Shown piece after piece: positions 1 through 6,460 of a stretch of DNA of 25,297 bases. The translations under genes were made by a program, and so were the position numbers. The stretch is taken from the NCBI GenBank assembly GCA_964649745.1, contig CAZYQI010000041.1:1-25297 (forward strand), given 5' to 3'. The notes under the pieces are model-generated. The model was given only the letters and a program-made list of their open reading frames with translations. It was not told the origin of the DNA and made no database searches. This DNA is from CAZEHS01 sp964649745 (GTDB lineage Bacteria; Bacillota; Clostridia; Peptostreptococcales; Acidaminobacteraceae). How positions within the stretch are numbered: the stretch's first letter is position 1; each line of letters opens with the position of its first letter.

Positions 1-62
1 CAACTCATTTTCATAACCGGTGGTTTCCCAACGGGACATGGGGGTCTGCGGCAAAGGGTTTT
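1..62 (-). repeat. Dispersed ~60-bp repeat block, outer copy 1
   Basis: Read on the minus strand this starts AAACCCTTTGCCGCAGACC and ends GAAAATGAGTTG at the window edge. It is nearly identical (one difference seen) to the plus-strand block at 25221-25281, and related to the outer ends of the 264-bp repeats at 5110 and 10918. It begins about 10 bases beyond the hydG stop codon. No function is assigned; the block may continue beyond the window. Confidence 0.85.
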
Positions 63-71
63 GACGTTTAT

Positions 72-1478
72 CTACAAGAACAAATCCCGGGCGCCGCCTT
101 CGATTTTCTTCAGGTTTTCCATGGTCAGCTTGCGGATATCCTCCCGGGGAATCTTTTCCACGGCCTCGTAGATAGTCTTGCGGCCCAGGGTGTTGATTTC
201 CTCATCGCCGTAATCCAGAACAAATTCCATCAAGGTCATCAGTGCATTGGGCTGACAGACATTGCCGATTTGACCACTCTTGGCCAGCTGCATGAAGCGG
301 TCTCCTGTGCGCCCGGAACGATAGCAGGCGGTGCAGTAGCTGGGGATGAAGCCGGATTCAAGCAGGCTTTTGATCACTTCCATAGGGGTACGATGGTCGC
401 CGCCCTCGAACTGGCTGATATTGTTGCCGCTTTCATTGTCGCTGTAACCGCCGACGCCGGTTTGTGAGCCGGCACTGATTTGAGAAACGCCATAGTTGAT
501 CACTTCTTCCCGCATTTCCTCAGTTTCCCGTGTAGAGAGCAGGATACCGGTGAAAGGTACGGCCAGTCGGATGACGGCCACAATTTTTTTGAAATCATCG
601 TCGGTGGGGATATGGGCGAACTGATCCAGAGTCATGCCCTCGGCTTTTTTCAACCGCGGAACGGAAATGGTGTGGAAGCCTACGCCGAAGACCTCTTCCA
701 GATGCTCGTTGTGCAGCATCAGGGACAGTACCTCGAATTTGTAGTCGTACAGACCGAACAGCACGCCGCCCCCTACATCATCGATGCCGCCGGTCATTGC
801 CCGGTCGAAGGCATTGAGATGATAGGTATAGTTCTTCTTGATGCTTCTGGGGTGAACCGCCTCGTAAGTAGGCTTGTGGTAGGTTTCCTGGAAAAGAATG
901 TAGGTGCCGATATTGGCATCCTTCAGTTTTGTATAGTTTTCCACAGTAGTGGCGGCGATATTCACGTTGATCCGGCGGATATTGCCGTTCTCATTCTCCG
1001 TGTTGTAGATGGTATCGATGGTTTCCAGCACATATTCGATGGGGGTGTTGACGGGGTCCTCCCCCAGCTCCAGGGCGATACGCTTGTGGCCCATTTTCTC
1101 CAAAAGCTTAACTTCCCGTTCGATTTCTTCCTTGTTCAACTTCCGGCGTCCGAATTTATTGTCGTGCTGATATCCGCAATAGGTGCAGTTATTCACGCAG
1201 TAATTGCTCACATAAAGAGGGGCGAACATCACCACCCGTTTACCGTAGATCTTTTCCTTGATGGCGCCTGCCACTGCGAAAAGCTCCTTCAGCAGGGCAG
1301 GATCCTCCAGATGAATCAGCTTGGCTACTTCCTCATGGCTAAGCCCCTTCAGTGCCTGGGCTTTTTCAAGAATGGTGCGGATTTCTGCAGGGGAGGCATT
1401 TTGATTTTCCGACAAAAGCTGTTCCACGTACCCATGGTTGATAAAATCGGTTTCCGTCAGGATCTTATTTGTGCTCAT
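72..1478 (-). CDS. hydG: [FeFe]-hydrogenase H-cluster radical SAM maturase HydG
   Basis: This 468-residue protein cleaves tyrosine to supply the CO and cyanide ligands of the hydrogenase H-cluster, in the cytoplasm. The radical-SAM cluster motif CX3CX2C is C94, C98 and C101 inside YCVNNCTYCGY. The C-terminal cluster that separates HydG from the related ThiH is present as CX2CX22C (C382, C385, C408, starting CTACYRSGRTGDRFM). Length matches the family. The ATG at 1478 has a good ribosome site (AGAGGAGACC) and lies inside the end of hydE, overlapping it by 14 bases, so translational coupling is likely. It is transcribed with hydE. No terminator was recognised after it; a dispersed repeat follows directly. 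Confidence 0.97.
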   Translation of the reverse strand: MSTNKILTETDFINHGYVEQLLSENQNASPAEIRTILEKAQALKGLSHEEVAKLIHLEDPALLKELFAVAGAIKEKIYGKRVVMFAPLYVSNYCVNNCTYCGYQHDNKFGRRKLNKEEIEREVKLLEKMGHKRIALELGEDPVNTPIEYVLETIDTIYNTENENGNIRRINVNIAATTVENYTKLKDANIGTYILFQETYHKPTYEAVHPRSIKKNYTYHLNAFDRAMTGGIDDVGGGVLFGLYDYKFEVLSLMLHNEHLEEVFGVGFHTISVPRLKKAEGMTLDQFAHIPTDDDFKKIVAVIRLAVPFTGILLSTRETEEMREEVINYGVSQISAGSQTGVGGYSDNESGNNISQFEGGDHRTPMEVIKSLLESGFIPSYCTACYRSGRTGDRFMQLAKSGQIGNVCQPNALMTLMEFVLDYGDEEINTLGRKTIYEAVEKIPREDIRKLTMENLKKIEGGARDLFL

Positions 1479-2508
1479 AATGGTCTCCTCTTCTCATGTC
1501 AACAGTATAGCCGGCTCGTGTAATCCGTCCTTCAATGCAGGCTCTGCAATGCGCAGCTTCGTCACCGGTACAGATTTTATTTTCATATATCTCATACTTT
1601 GCCCGGGATTCGATGGGGGAAAGGTTGGGCATCACCACATTGGCGCCGGCCTTGATGGCTTTTTCCCGGCCCAGGGGGTCCAGGGTTCCCATGGCGGTGG
1701 TGGCAGGAAGCAGAGCATCCGGAACCATCAGCCGTGTCAGGGCTACCATAACAAGGGTCTTGTCCACCGTACCTCCCTGGGAGCCTTTCAGCGGAGTGTC
1801 TGAGTGGGGTATGAAGGGCCCGATGCCGATCATGTGGGGCTTGAAGTCGTGCAGAAACCGAAGATCCATCACCAGGTCGGAATTAGTCTGTCCCGGAAGG
1901 CCCACCATAAAACCTGCGCCTACCTGAAAGCCGATTTCCTTCAGCGTATGCAGGCAGCTGATTCGGTTCTCAAAGCTCATTCCGGGATGAAGTTTTTCAT
2001 AAAGTTCCTTGGAGGCGGTTTCGTGTCTCAAAAGATATCGGTCTGCCCCTGCATCGAAGAGCTGCTGATAGCTGGCCCTGGAGCGCTCCCCTACGGAAAG
2101 GGTGATGGCAACGTCCGGGTAGGCGGTTCGAATGGAGGTTATGATTCCGCACAGACGTCCATCGGTGAACCAGGGATCTTCGCCGCCCTGCAGGACAAAG
2201 GTGCGGTATCCCAGCCGATAACCCTCTGCACAGCAGGCGAGGATGTCCTCTTCGGTGAGCCGGTACCGCTGGGCATTGCTGTTGGATGCACGGATACCGC
2301 AGTAGGAACAGTCCTGGGAGCAATAATTGGTGAACTCGATAAGCCCCCGCATGAATACACTGTCGTCGTAATACTGTCTCCGCTTTTCATCCGCCTTATC
2401 CCGGAGATACTCGTAGGTTTCGCCGTCCATGGCGTCCAGCAGAGTCAGGAGGTCGGAGTCGGGAAGATCCCCGTTCTCATAAAGTCTGTCAATAAGCGTC
2501 TTAATCAT
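1465..2508 (-). CDS. hydE: [FeFe]-hydrogenase H-cluster radical SAM maturase HydE
   Basis: This 347-residue radical SAM enzyme acts with HydG and HydF to build the azadithiolate-bridged diiron subcluster. The motif CX3CX2C is C63, C67 and C70 in NYCSQDCSYCGIR, followed by the YRLTEEDI and LQGGEDPWF segments typical of HydE/BioB-like enzymes. The frame stays open upstream to 2640, but the ATG at 2508 is chosen because AAAGGCGG lies just before it, it gives the usual HydE length, and the upstream part overlaps a terminator hairpin. It overlaps hydG by 14 bases. A Rex-like operator, a promoter and a terminated leader precede it. The hydF gene is not in this window. Confidence 0.96.
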   Translation of the reverse strand: MIKTLIDRLYENGDLPDSDLLTLLDAMDGETYEYLRDKADEKRRQYYDDSVFMRGLIEFTNYCSQDCSYCGIRASNSNAQRYRLTEEDILACCAEGYRLGYRTFVLQGGEDPWFTDGRLCGIITSIRTAYPDVAITLSVGERSRASYQQLFDAGADRYLLRHETASKELYEKLHPGMSFENRISCLHTLKEIGFQVGAGFMVGLPGQTNSDLVMDLRFLHDFKPHMIGIGPFIPHSDTPLKGSQGGTVDKTLVMVALTRLMVPDALLPATTAMGTLDPLGREKAIKAGANVVMPNLSPIESRAKYEIYENKICTGDEAAHCRACIEGRITRAGYTVDMRRGDHYEHK

Positions 2509-2523
2509 GATACCGCCTTTCTT

Positions 2524-2563
2524 TAAAAGAGTGGTGATAAAGCCTTGACCACGGATGAAAACA
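2524..2563 (+). repeat. Fragment of dispersed repeat edge plus a CCACGGAT unit
   Basis: TAAAAGAGTGGTGATAAAGC resembles TAAAAGTGTGGTGATAAACC at 25206, the edge of the 60-bp block copy near the right end. It is followed here by CCACGGATGAAAAC, which looks like the decamer repeat family seen at 5421 and 24438. The block itself is absent, so this reads as a degenerate remnant in the hydE leader. Confidence 0.5.
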
Positions 2564-2566
2564 AAT

Positions 2567-2613
2567 AAAAAACTGCCAGTCGTTCTATTCGGTGAGAATA
2601 GTGAAAGGCAGTT
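2567..2613 (-). terminator. Intrinsic terminator inside the hydE leader (attenuator candidate)
   Basis: On the minus strand AACTGCC (2613 side) pairs with GGCAGTT, enclosing an inner CTATTC/GAATAG hairpin, and is followed by six T residues (A run at 2567-2572 on plus). It lies between the hydE promoter and the hydE start. There is no T run on the plus-strand side, so it acts on minus-strand transcription. Readthrough or antitermination would be needed for promoter-driven hydEG expression. Confidence 0.7.
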
Positions 2614-2775
2614 CGGTAGCATAAGGGGCGTCAGCTCCAAGGCGCATGAGCTGTGCTGGTATTATGGCCGCTTGCCTTTCGAATCAGACGTAGGTCTTTT
2701 TCATCAGGTTAGGGATAAGGGGATTCATCTCGAGGACCAAAGGTGCGAGCCATCAGAATTCAAGACGTTGTACTT
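2567..2775 (-). ncRNA. Candidate structured leader RNA upstream of hydE
   Basis: About 200 nt lie between the predicted start near 2775 and the terminator at 2567-2613. Short self-complementary hairpins are visible: CAGCTC/GAGCTG, AGAC/GTCT, and CTCG/CGAG with an inner ACC/GGT. Two 14-codon open frames begin with ATG in this stretch but lack a good ribosome site. I could not match it to T-box, SAM, TPP, cobalamin, FMN, c-di-GMP, Moco or 6S RNA signatures. It may be a cis-acting attenuator or a free small RNA with its own terminator. Confidence 0.4.
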
Positions 2776-2791
2776 GTTAAAATAATATCAA
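2774..2791. promoter_or_regulatory. Rex-like operator over the hydE -10 box
   Basis: TTGTTAA-AATA-ATATCAA matches 12 of 14 fixed positions of the clostridial Rex consensus TTGTTAA-N4-TTAACAA. It covers the -10 hexamer of the hydE promoter (2782-2787), the usual position for a repressor. Rex releases DNA when NADH is high, which would link maturase synthesis to reducing pressure. Confidence 0.6.
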
Positions 2792-2810
2792 ATAAACAAT
2801 TCGGCGTCAA
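2782..2810 (-). promoter_or_regulatory. Sigma-A type promoter for hydEG
   Basis: On the minus strand TTGACG (2810-2805) and TATTAT (2787-2782) are separated by exactly 17 bases, giving a start near 2775. It lies just after the stop codon of the TM1266-family gene, so hydEG can be transcribed independently of that gene. Confidence 0.65.
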
Positions 2811-2814
2811 GAGG

Positions 2815-3069
2815 TCAATCCAGTTCTTTTTTTGATATGGAAGTTTTCACGGTGACACTGGGGATGTTGCCCAGCTTTCCCGTCAGGCTGTTGATCTGGT
2901 CCATGGTGCCCAGCACCGTGATGGAGACAACGGAGATATCTTCATCGTGGAAGGGGATTCCCATCCGCCCCCGGACAATGTCCTTGAACTCCCCAATAGT
3001 TTCGTTGAACTGGTGGTTAACCTCGCCGGGCCGATCCAGTATGGCTCCTATGACTGCAATCCGTTTCAC
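2815..3069 (-). CDS. TM1266-family putative iron-only hydrogenase system regulator
   Basis: This 84-residue protein resembles the small TM1266 family, commonly encoded beside [FeFe]-hydrogenase maturases and annotated as a putative regulator. It has an ACT/NikR C-terminal-like pattern: an N-terminal strand MKRIAVIGAILDRPG, a helix, and the strands ISVVSITVLG and SVTVKTSI. There is no DNA-binding motif that I can see and no signal or membrane segment. The ATG at 3069 has a strong ribosome site, AAAGGAGGAAT. The stop codon is only a few bases before the hydE promoter, and the gene runs in the same direction as hydEG. Its biochemical role is not established; it could be a ligand- or metal-sensing partner of the maturation system. 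Confidence 0.8.
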   Translation of the reverse strand: MKRIAVIGAILDRPGEVNHQFNETIGEFKDIVRGRMGIPFHDEDISVVSITVLGTMDQINSLTGKLGNIPSVTVKTSISKKELD

Positions 3070-3211
3070 GGAATATTCCTCCTTTGGGTTCTTAGCACCA
3101 TGTTACAACAAAAGGACCTTTTTTAAAACATCAAAGCGCAGGCCTATGATAGAATAGGTGAAAAGAAACCGGATGCATATGTCCGGCCTCGTTAAAAAAG
3201 ACGGTGAAAAC

Positions 3212-5080
3212 ATGTTTGATATAAAAGAGCAGCTTAAAACGGTACCGGACCATCCAGGCATCTATATCATGAAGGATGGCGACGGCCAGATCCTCTACAT
3301 CGGCAAGTCCAAATCCCTGAAGAAAAGGGTTTCTTCCTATTTTCAGAATTTCGGCAAGCACCCCCTCCGAATCCAGACCATGGTCACCAACGTCCGGGAA
3401 TTCGAGTATATCCTTACGGATACGGAGATGGAGGCCCTGATTCTGGAGGCCAATCTTATCAAGCGGCATAAGCCCCGGTTCAACGTGCTGTTGAAGGACG
3501 ACAAGGCCTATCCGTATATTAAGGTGACGGTGCAGGAGGATTACCCCCGGGTGCTGAAGACCCGTCAGGTGTTGAAGGACAAGGCCCGCTATTTCGGCCC
3601 TTACACCAGTGCCGACACCGTAAACCGCACTATCGAGATCATTCAAAAGCTGTTTCCCATACGAAAATGCAATCGGGATATGCATCGCATCTCCGACAGG
3701 CCCTGCCTGAACTATCACATCCATCAGTGCCTGGGACCGTGCAAGGGAGATGTGCATAAGGAAGAATACCGGGTTCATGTGGAAGGAATCCTTCGGTTTC
3801 TTGGCGGAAAGACGGAGGAGCTGGTCAAGAGCCTGGAACAGCAGATGTATGGGGCGGCTGAGGCCATGGATTTTGAAAAGGCCGCGGAGCTGCGGGACAA
3901 TATTCAGGCCCTGGTATCCCTGCGGGAACGGCAGAAAATGGTGTCTTCCTCAGAAGGGGACCAGGACGTTATCCACTATGCTCAGGCCGACACCCGAACC
4001 TGTATGATGATCTTCTTCATACGGGGAGGACACCTGATCGGTAGGGAGCAATACCTGTTCGATGATTCGGCCGATGTACCCGCCGCTGAAATCATCAGCA
4101 CCTTCATCCAGCAGTTCTATTCCGGTACGGCATTGGTTCCAGGGGAAATTCTGATACCGGAGCCCCTGGAAGATCAGGAGCTGCTGGAAACTTGGCTGAA
4201 GGGAGTCAAGGGCTCTAAAACGAGAATAGGGGTTCCTGAGCGGGGTGAAAAGAAAAAGCTGGTGGAGCTGGTGGGGGAAAATGCACGGGAATACCTGGAG
4301 AAATTTCAGGAAAAGCTCGTTCGGGACGATGCTGCCGGAAAACGCCATATGGGAGAGCTGCAGGTCCTGTTAGACTTGGAATCCCCCCCGGCCCGGATCG
4401 AAGCCTATGATATTTCAAATCTTACCGGACTCCACGCCGTGGGATCCATGGTGGTATACGAGAACGGACGCAAGAAAAACAGCGACTATCGCCGCTTCAA
4501 GATCCGCACTATCGAGGGGCCCAACGATGTGGGCAGCATGCAGGAGGTGCTCTTCCGGCGATTCCAGCGGGGGATAAGGGAAAAAGGCGCGGATGAGACA
4601 GCGGAACGGGAAAGCTTCAGCCGTTTTCCAGATCTTATCCTGATAGACGGCGGCAAGGGACAGGTCCATGCCGTGGAAGACGTGATGAAGGCCCTTGGCC
4701 TTCATCGGATACCGGTGGCCGGCATGGTGAAGGATGACCATCACCGCACTCGGGAAATTTATTTTCAGGGGGCCATGTACGATCTGGGCCGTGATGATCT
4801 GTATCGCTTTGTGGCCGGTATCCAGGAAGAGGTTCACCGCTTTGCCATCTTGTATCACCGAAACCTCAGGGGACAGGCGGCCACTCGGTCCGGACTGGAT
4901 GAAATCCGGGGCATCGGTACAACCCGACGCAATGCCCTGCTGGCTCATTTCAGGAACATGGATGCCATCCGGGCCGCCGGTATCGAAGAACTGGCGGCGG
5001 TATCGGGAATGAACCGTCAGTCGGCAAAAATAGTATACGAATACTTCCGTATGGTGAAAGAACCGAAAGAGGGGCATTGA
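3212..5080 (+). CDS. uvrC: UvrABC excinuclease subunit C
   Basis: UvrC makes both incisions around bulky DNA lesions in nucleotide excision repair. The 622-residue protein has the full domain order: GIY-YIG nuclease near residues 10-90 (PGIYIMKDGDGQILYIGKSK), a UVR motif near 205-240 (DFEKAAELRDNI), the RNase H-like C-terminal nuclease near 390-540 (IEAYDISN, then DLILIDGGKGQ), and tandem helix-hairpin-helix motifs near 555-615. The frame extends upstream to a GTG at 3158, but MFDIKEQLK at 3212 matches the usual start; its ribosome site is weak (GACGGTGA). TATGAT/TAGAAT at 3144-3154 may be a -10. Transcription is divergent from the TM1266-family gene. Confidence 0.96.
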   Translation: MFDIKEQLKTVPDHPGIYIMKDGDGQILYIGKSKSLKKRVSSYFQNFGKHPLRIQTMVTNVREFEYILTDTEMEALILEANLIKRHKPRFNVLLKDDKAYPYIKVTVQEDYPRVLKTRQVLKDKARYFGPYTSADTVNRTIEIIQKLFPIRKCNRDMHRISDRPCLNYHIHQCLGPCKGDVHKEEYRVHVEGILRFLGGKTEELVKSLEQQMYGAAEAMDFEKAAELRDNIQALVSLRERQKMVSSSEGDQDVIHYAQADTRTCMMIFFIRGGHLIGREQYLFDDSADVPAAEIISTFIQQFYSGTALVPGEILIPEPLEDQELLETWLKGVKGSKTRIGVPERGEKKKLVELVGENAREYLEKFQEKLVRDDAAGKRHMGELQVLLDLESPPARIEAYDISNLTGLHAVGSMVVYENGRKKNSDYRRFKIRTIEGPNDVGSMQEVLFRRFQRGIREKGADETAERESFSRFPDLILIDGGKGQVHAVEDVMKALGLHRIPVAGMVKDDHHRTREIYFQGAMYDLGRDDLYRFVAGIQEEVHRFAILYHRNLRGQAATRSGLDEIRGIGTTRRNALLAHFRNMDAIRAAGIEELAAVSGMNRQSAKIVYEYFRMVKEPKEGH

Positions 5081-5109
5081 AGTAAGCGTAGCCTTTCGGA
5101 GATAATGAC

Positions 5110-5373
5110 AAACCCTTTGCCGCAGACCCCCATGTCCCTTTTGGAAACCACCGGCCATGAAAATGGTGACGAATGGCAGTGGCTCCATCCCCCTCTTGAG
5201 GGGGAACGGACGCGAAGCGGCAAGGGGGAGTAAGCGCGTAACAACTCCCACCGTCACCTTCGGTGCCACCTCCGTTAAGCAGGGTGCACAAATCTTTGAT
5301 TTGTTGCACATCGCTTATGCCGTTACGGCCAATGAGGGAGGTCTAGCAGTAGTACATTTTTAGGGTAGATGAA
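5110..5373 (+). repeat. 264-bp dispersed repeat, left copy
   Basis: This copy is about 97% identical (roughly eight differences by eye) to the reverse complement of 10655-10918. It consists of the 55-bp block also found at both window ends, then about 200 bp rich in hairpins: TCCCCCTC-TT-GAGGGGGA, CACC-TTC-GGTG, and GTGCACAAATC paired with GATTTGTTGCAC. It contains a 68-codon open frame that is shared only because the DNA is shared; it has no ribosome site and no recognisable domain. With its partner it encloses hprK through fdhD. There is no transposase. It resembles a non-autonomous, MITE- or REP-like intergenic element. Confidence 0.9.
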
Positions 5374-5420
5374 GGGATTATGAAGAGTGATGGTTTTTTT
5401 AATAGAGAATGCATTTGCTT

Positions 5421-5460
5421 TCATCGGCTTTCATCGATTTTCATCTGCGTTCATCTGTGG
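5421..5460 (+). repeat. Four tandem 10-bp units (TCATCNNNTT-like)
   Basis: Four units of exactly 10 bases each begin TCATC: TCATCGGCTT, TCATCGATTT, TCATCTGCGT and TCATCTGTGG. The reverse complement resembles the CACGGAT-type units at 24438. It lies 33 bp before hprK. The same phase and unit reappear at 10636-10665. Confidence 0.8.
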
Positions 5461-5493
5461 CAAAAGGTTTATAAATAGATAAAAGGAGCCAAT

Positions 5494-6417
5494 ATGAACA
5501 GTCTCAGCGTATCTGTAAAACGCCTGGCGGAAGCCATGAAGCTTAAGGAAATCACCAGCGGCGATTATCATCAGGAAGTGATCACCATCAGCGATGTTAA
5601 TCGTATCGGACTGCAGATGGCCGGTTTTTTCGAATCCTTTCCGGCGGAGCGGATCCAGGTTATCGGATGGGTGGAATACCAGTATTTTCAGACCCTCTCC
5701 AAGGGACACAGGGAATGGATCGCCAACCGGTTTATGGCCTATAATTTTCCGTGTCTGATCTTTTCCCGTAACCTGGAGCCCTTTCCGGAATTGCTGGAGG
5801 CGGCCCGGCAATACCAGCGGCCTGTCTTTGTTTCAGAGCTCACCACCAGCACCCTAATCAACCGCATCATCAATTTTTTGGACGAAGAACTGGCGCCTCG
5901 GATTGTGATGCACGGCGTGCTGGTGGACCTCAACGGCGTAGGGGTGCTGATTTTCGGCAAGAGCGGCATCGGCAAATCGGAAACGGCTCTGGAACTGGTG
6001 AAACGGGGACATCGCTTCGTAGCGGACGATGCCATTGAGATCTATAAGATCAACGAAAGTACCCTGGAGGGGCGAGCTCCTGAACTGATCAAGAACTTCA
6101 TGGAGATACGGGGAATCGGAATTCTGGATATTGCCCAACTGTATGGAATCGGATCCGTCAGGGAACGAAAGGTCATCGATTTTGTCGTTCAGTTGGATGA
6201 CTGGAAGCCGGACAGCGAATATGACCGTCTGGGCATCGAGCAGGAGATGATCGACATCCTTGGGGTGCCGATACCGCGGATCAGCATTCCCGTTAAACCG
6301 GGACGGAACCTGGCGGTGATACTGGAGGCGGCTGCCCGGAATCACAGGATGAGGGAAATGGGCTTCAATGCGGCGGAGGAGTTGGACAAGCGCTTGCGGG
6401 ATAACTACCAGGAATAA
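5494..6417 (+). CDS. hprK: HPr kinase/phosphorylase
   Basis: HprK phosphorylates and dephosphorylates HPr at its regulatory serine and so sets carbon catabolite control in low-GC Gram-positives. The 307-residue protein shows the Walker A loop GKSGIGKS near residues 155-162, followed by the catalytic segment HRFVADDAIEI, and the family signature EIRGIGILDIAQLYG near 204-218, then the C-terminal PGRNLAVILEAAARNHRM. Length is normal for the family. The ATG at 5494 has AAAAGGAGCC upstream. It lies 43 bases before the formate dehydrogenase and may be co-transcribed with it, although in many Clostridia hprK follows uvrC and precedes murB. A 264-bp repeat separates it from uvrC here. Confidence 0.96.
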   Translation: MNSLSVSVKRLAEAMKLKEITSGDYHQEVITISDVNRIGLQMAGFFESFPAERIQVIGWVEYQYFQTLSKGHREWIANRFMAYNFPCLIFSRNLEPFPELLEAARQYQRPVFVSELTTSTLINRIINFLDEELAPRIVMHGVLVDLNGVGVLIFGKSGIGKSETALELVKRGHRFVADDAIEIYKINESTLEGRAPELIKNFMEIRGIGILDIAQLYGIGSVRERKVIDFVVQLDDWKPDSEYDRLGIEQEMIDILGVPIPRISIPVKPGRNLAVILEAAARNHRMREMGFNAAEELDKRLRDNYQE

Positions 6418-6460
6418 TGTTTTTGCGGAATATACCGCCACTTGCGAAGGGGGACCATCG

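Noticed and set aside
480..1523. Long plus-strand open frame (347 codons)
   Set aside because: It is antisense to hydG, whose motifs and ribosome site are clear; it has no recognisable domain.
2509..2640. N-terminal extension of HydE to 2640
   Set aside because: It would translate through the terminator hairpin and repeat remnant; ATG at 2508 has the ribosome site and the family length.
2620..2720. Resemblance of the hydE leader to a TPP riboswitch (CCTAACCTGATG) or to a tRNA-like segment (TTCGAATC on plus)
   Set aside because: Only short fragments match; the other conserved TPP boxes and the tRNA acceptor and D/T arms are missing.
2555..2785. Plus-strand 76-codon frame between hydE and the TM1266-family gene
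   Set aside because: It overlaps the promoter, operator and terminator of the hydE leader and has no ribosome site.
3158..3211. Extended uvrC start at GTG 3158
   Set aside because: It has no ribosome site, overlaps a likely -10, and the family start MFDIKEQL is at 3212.
5157..5363. 68-codon open frame, also present at 10871-10665 on the minus strand with nearly the same translation
   Set aside because: Conservation follows from duplication of the whole 264-bp repeat; there is no ribosome site, no known domain, and the sequence is built of palindromes.
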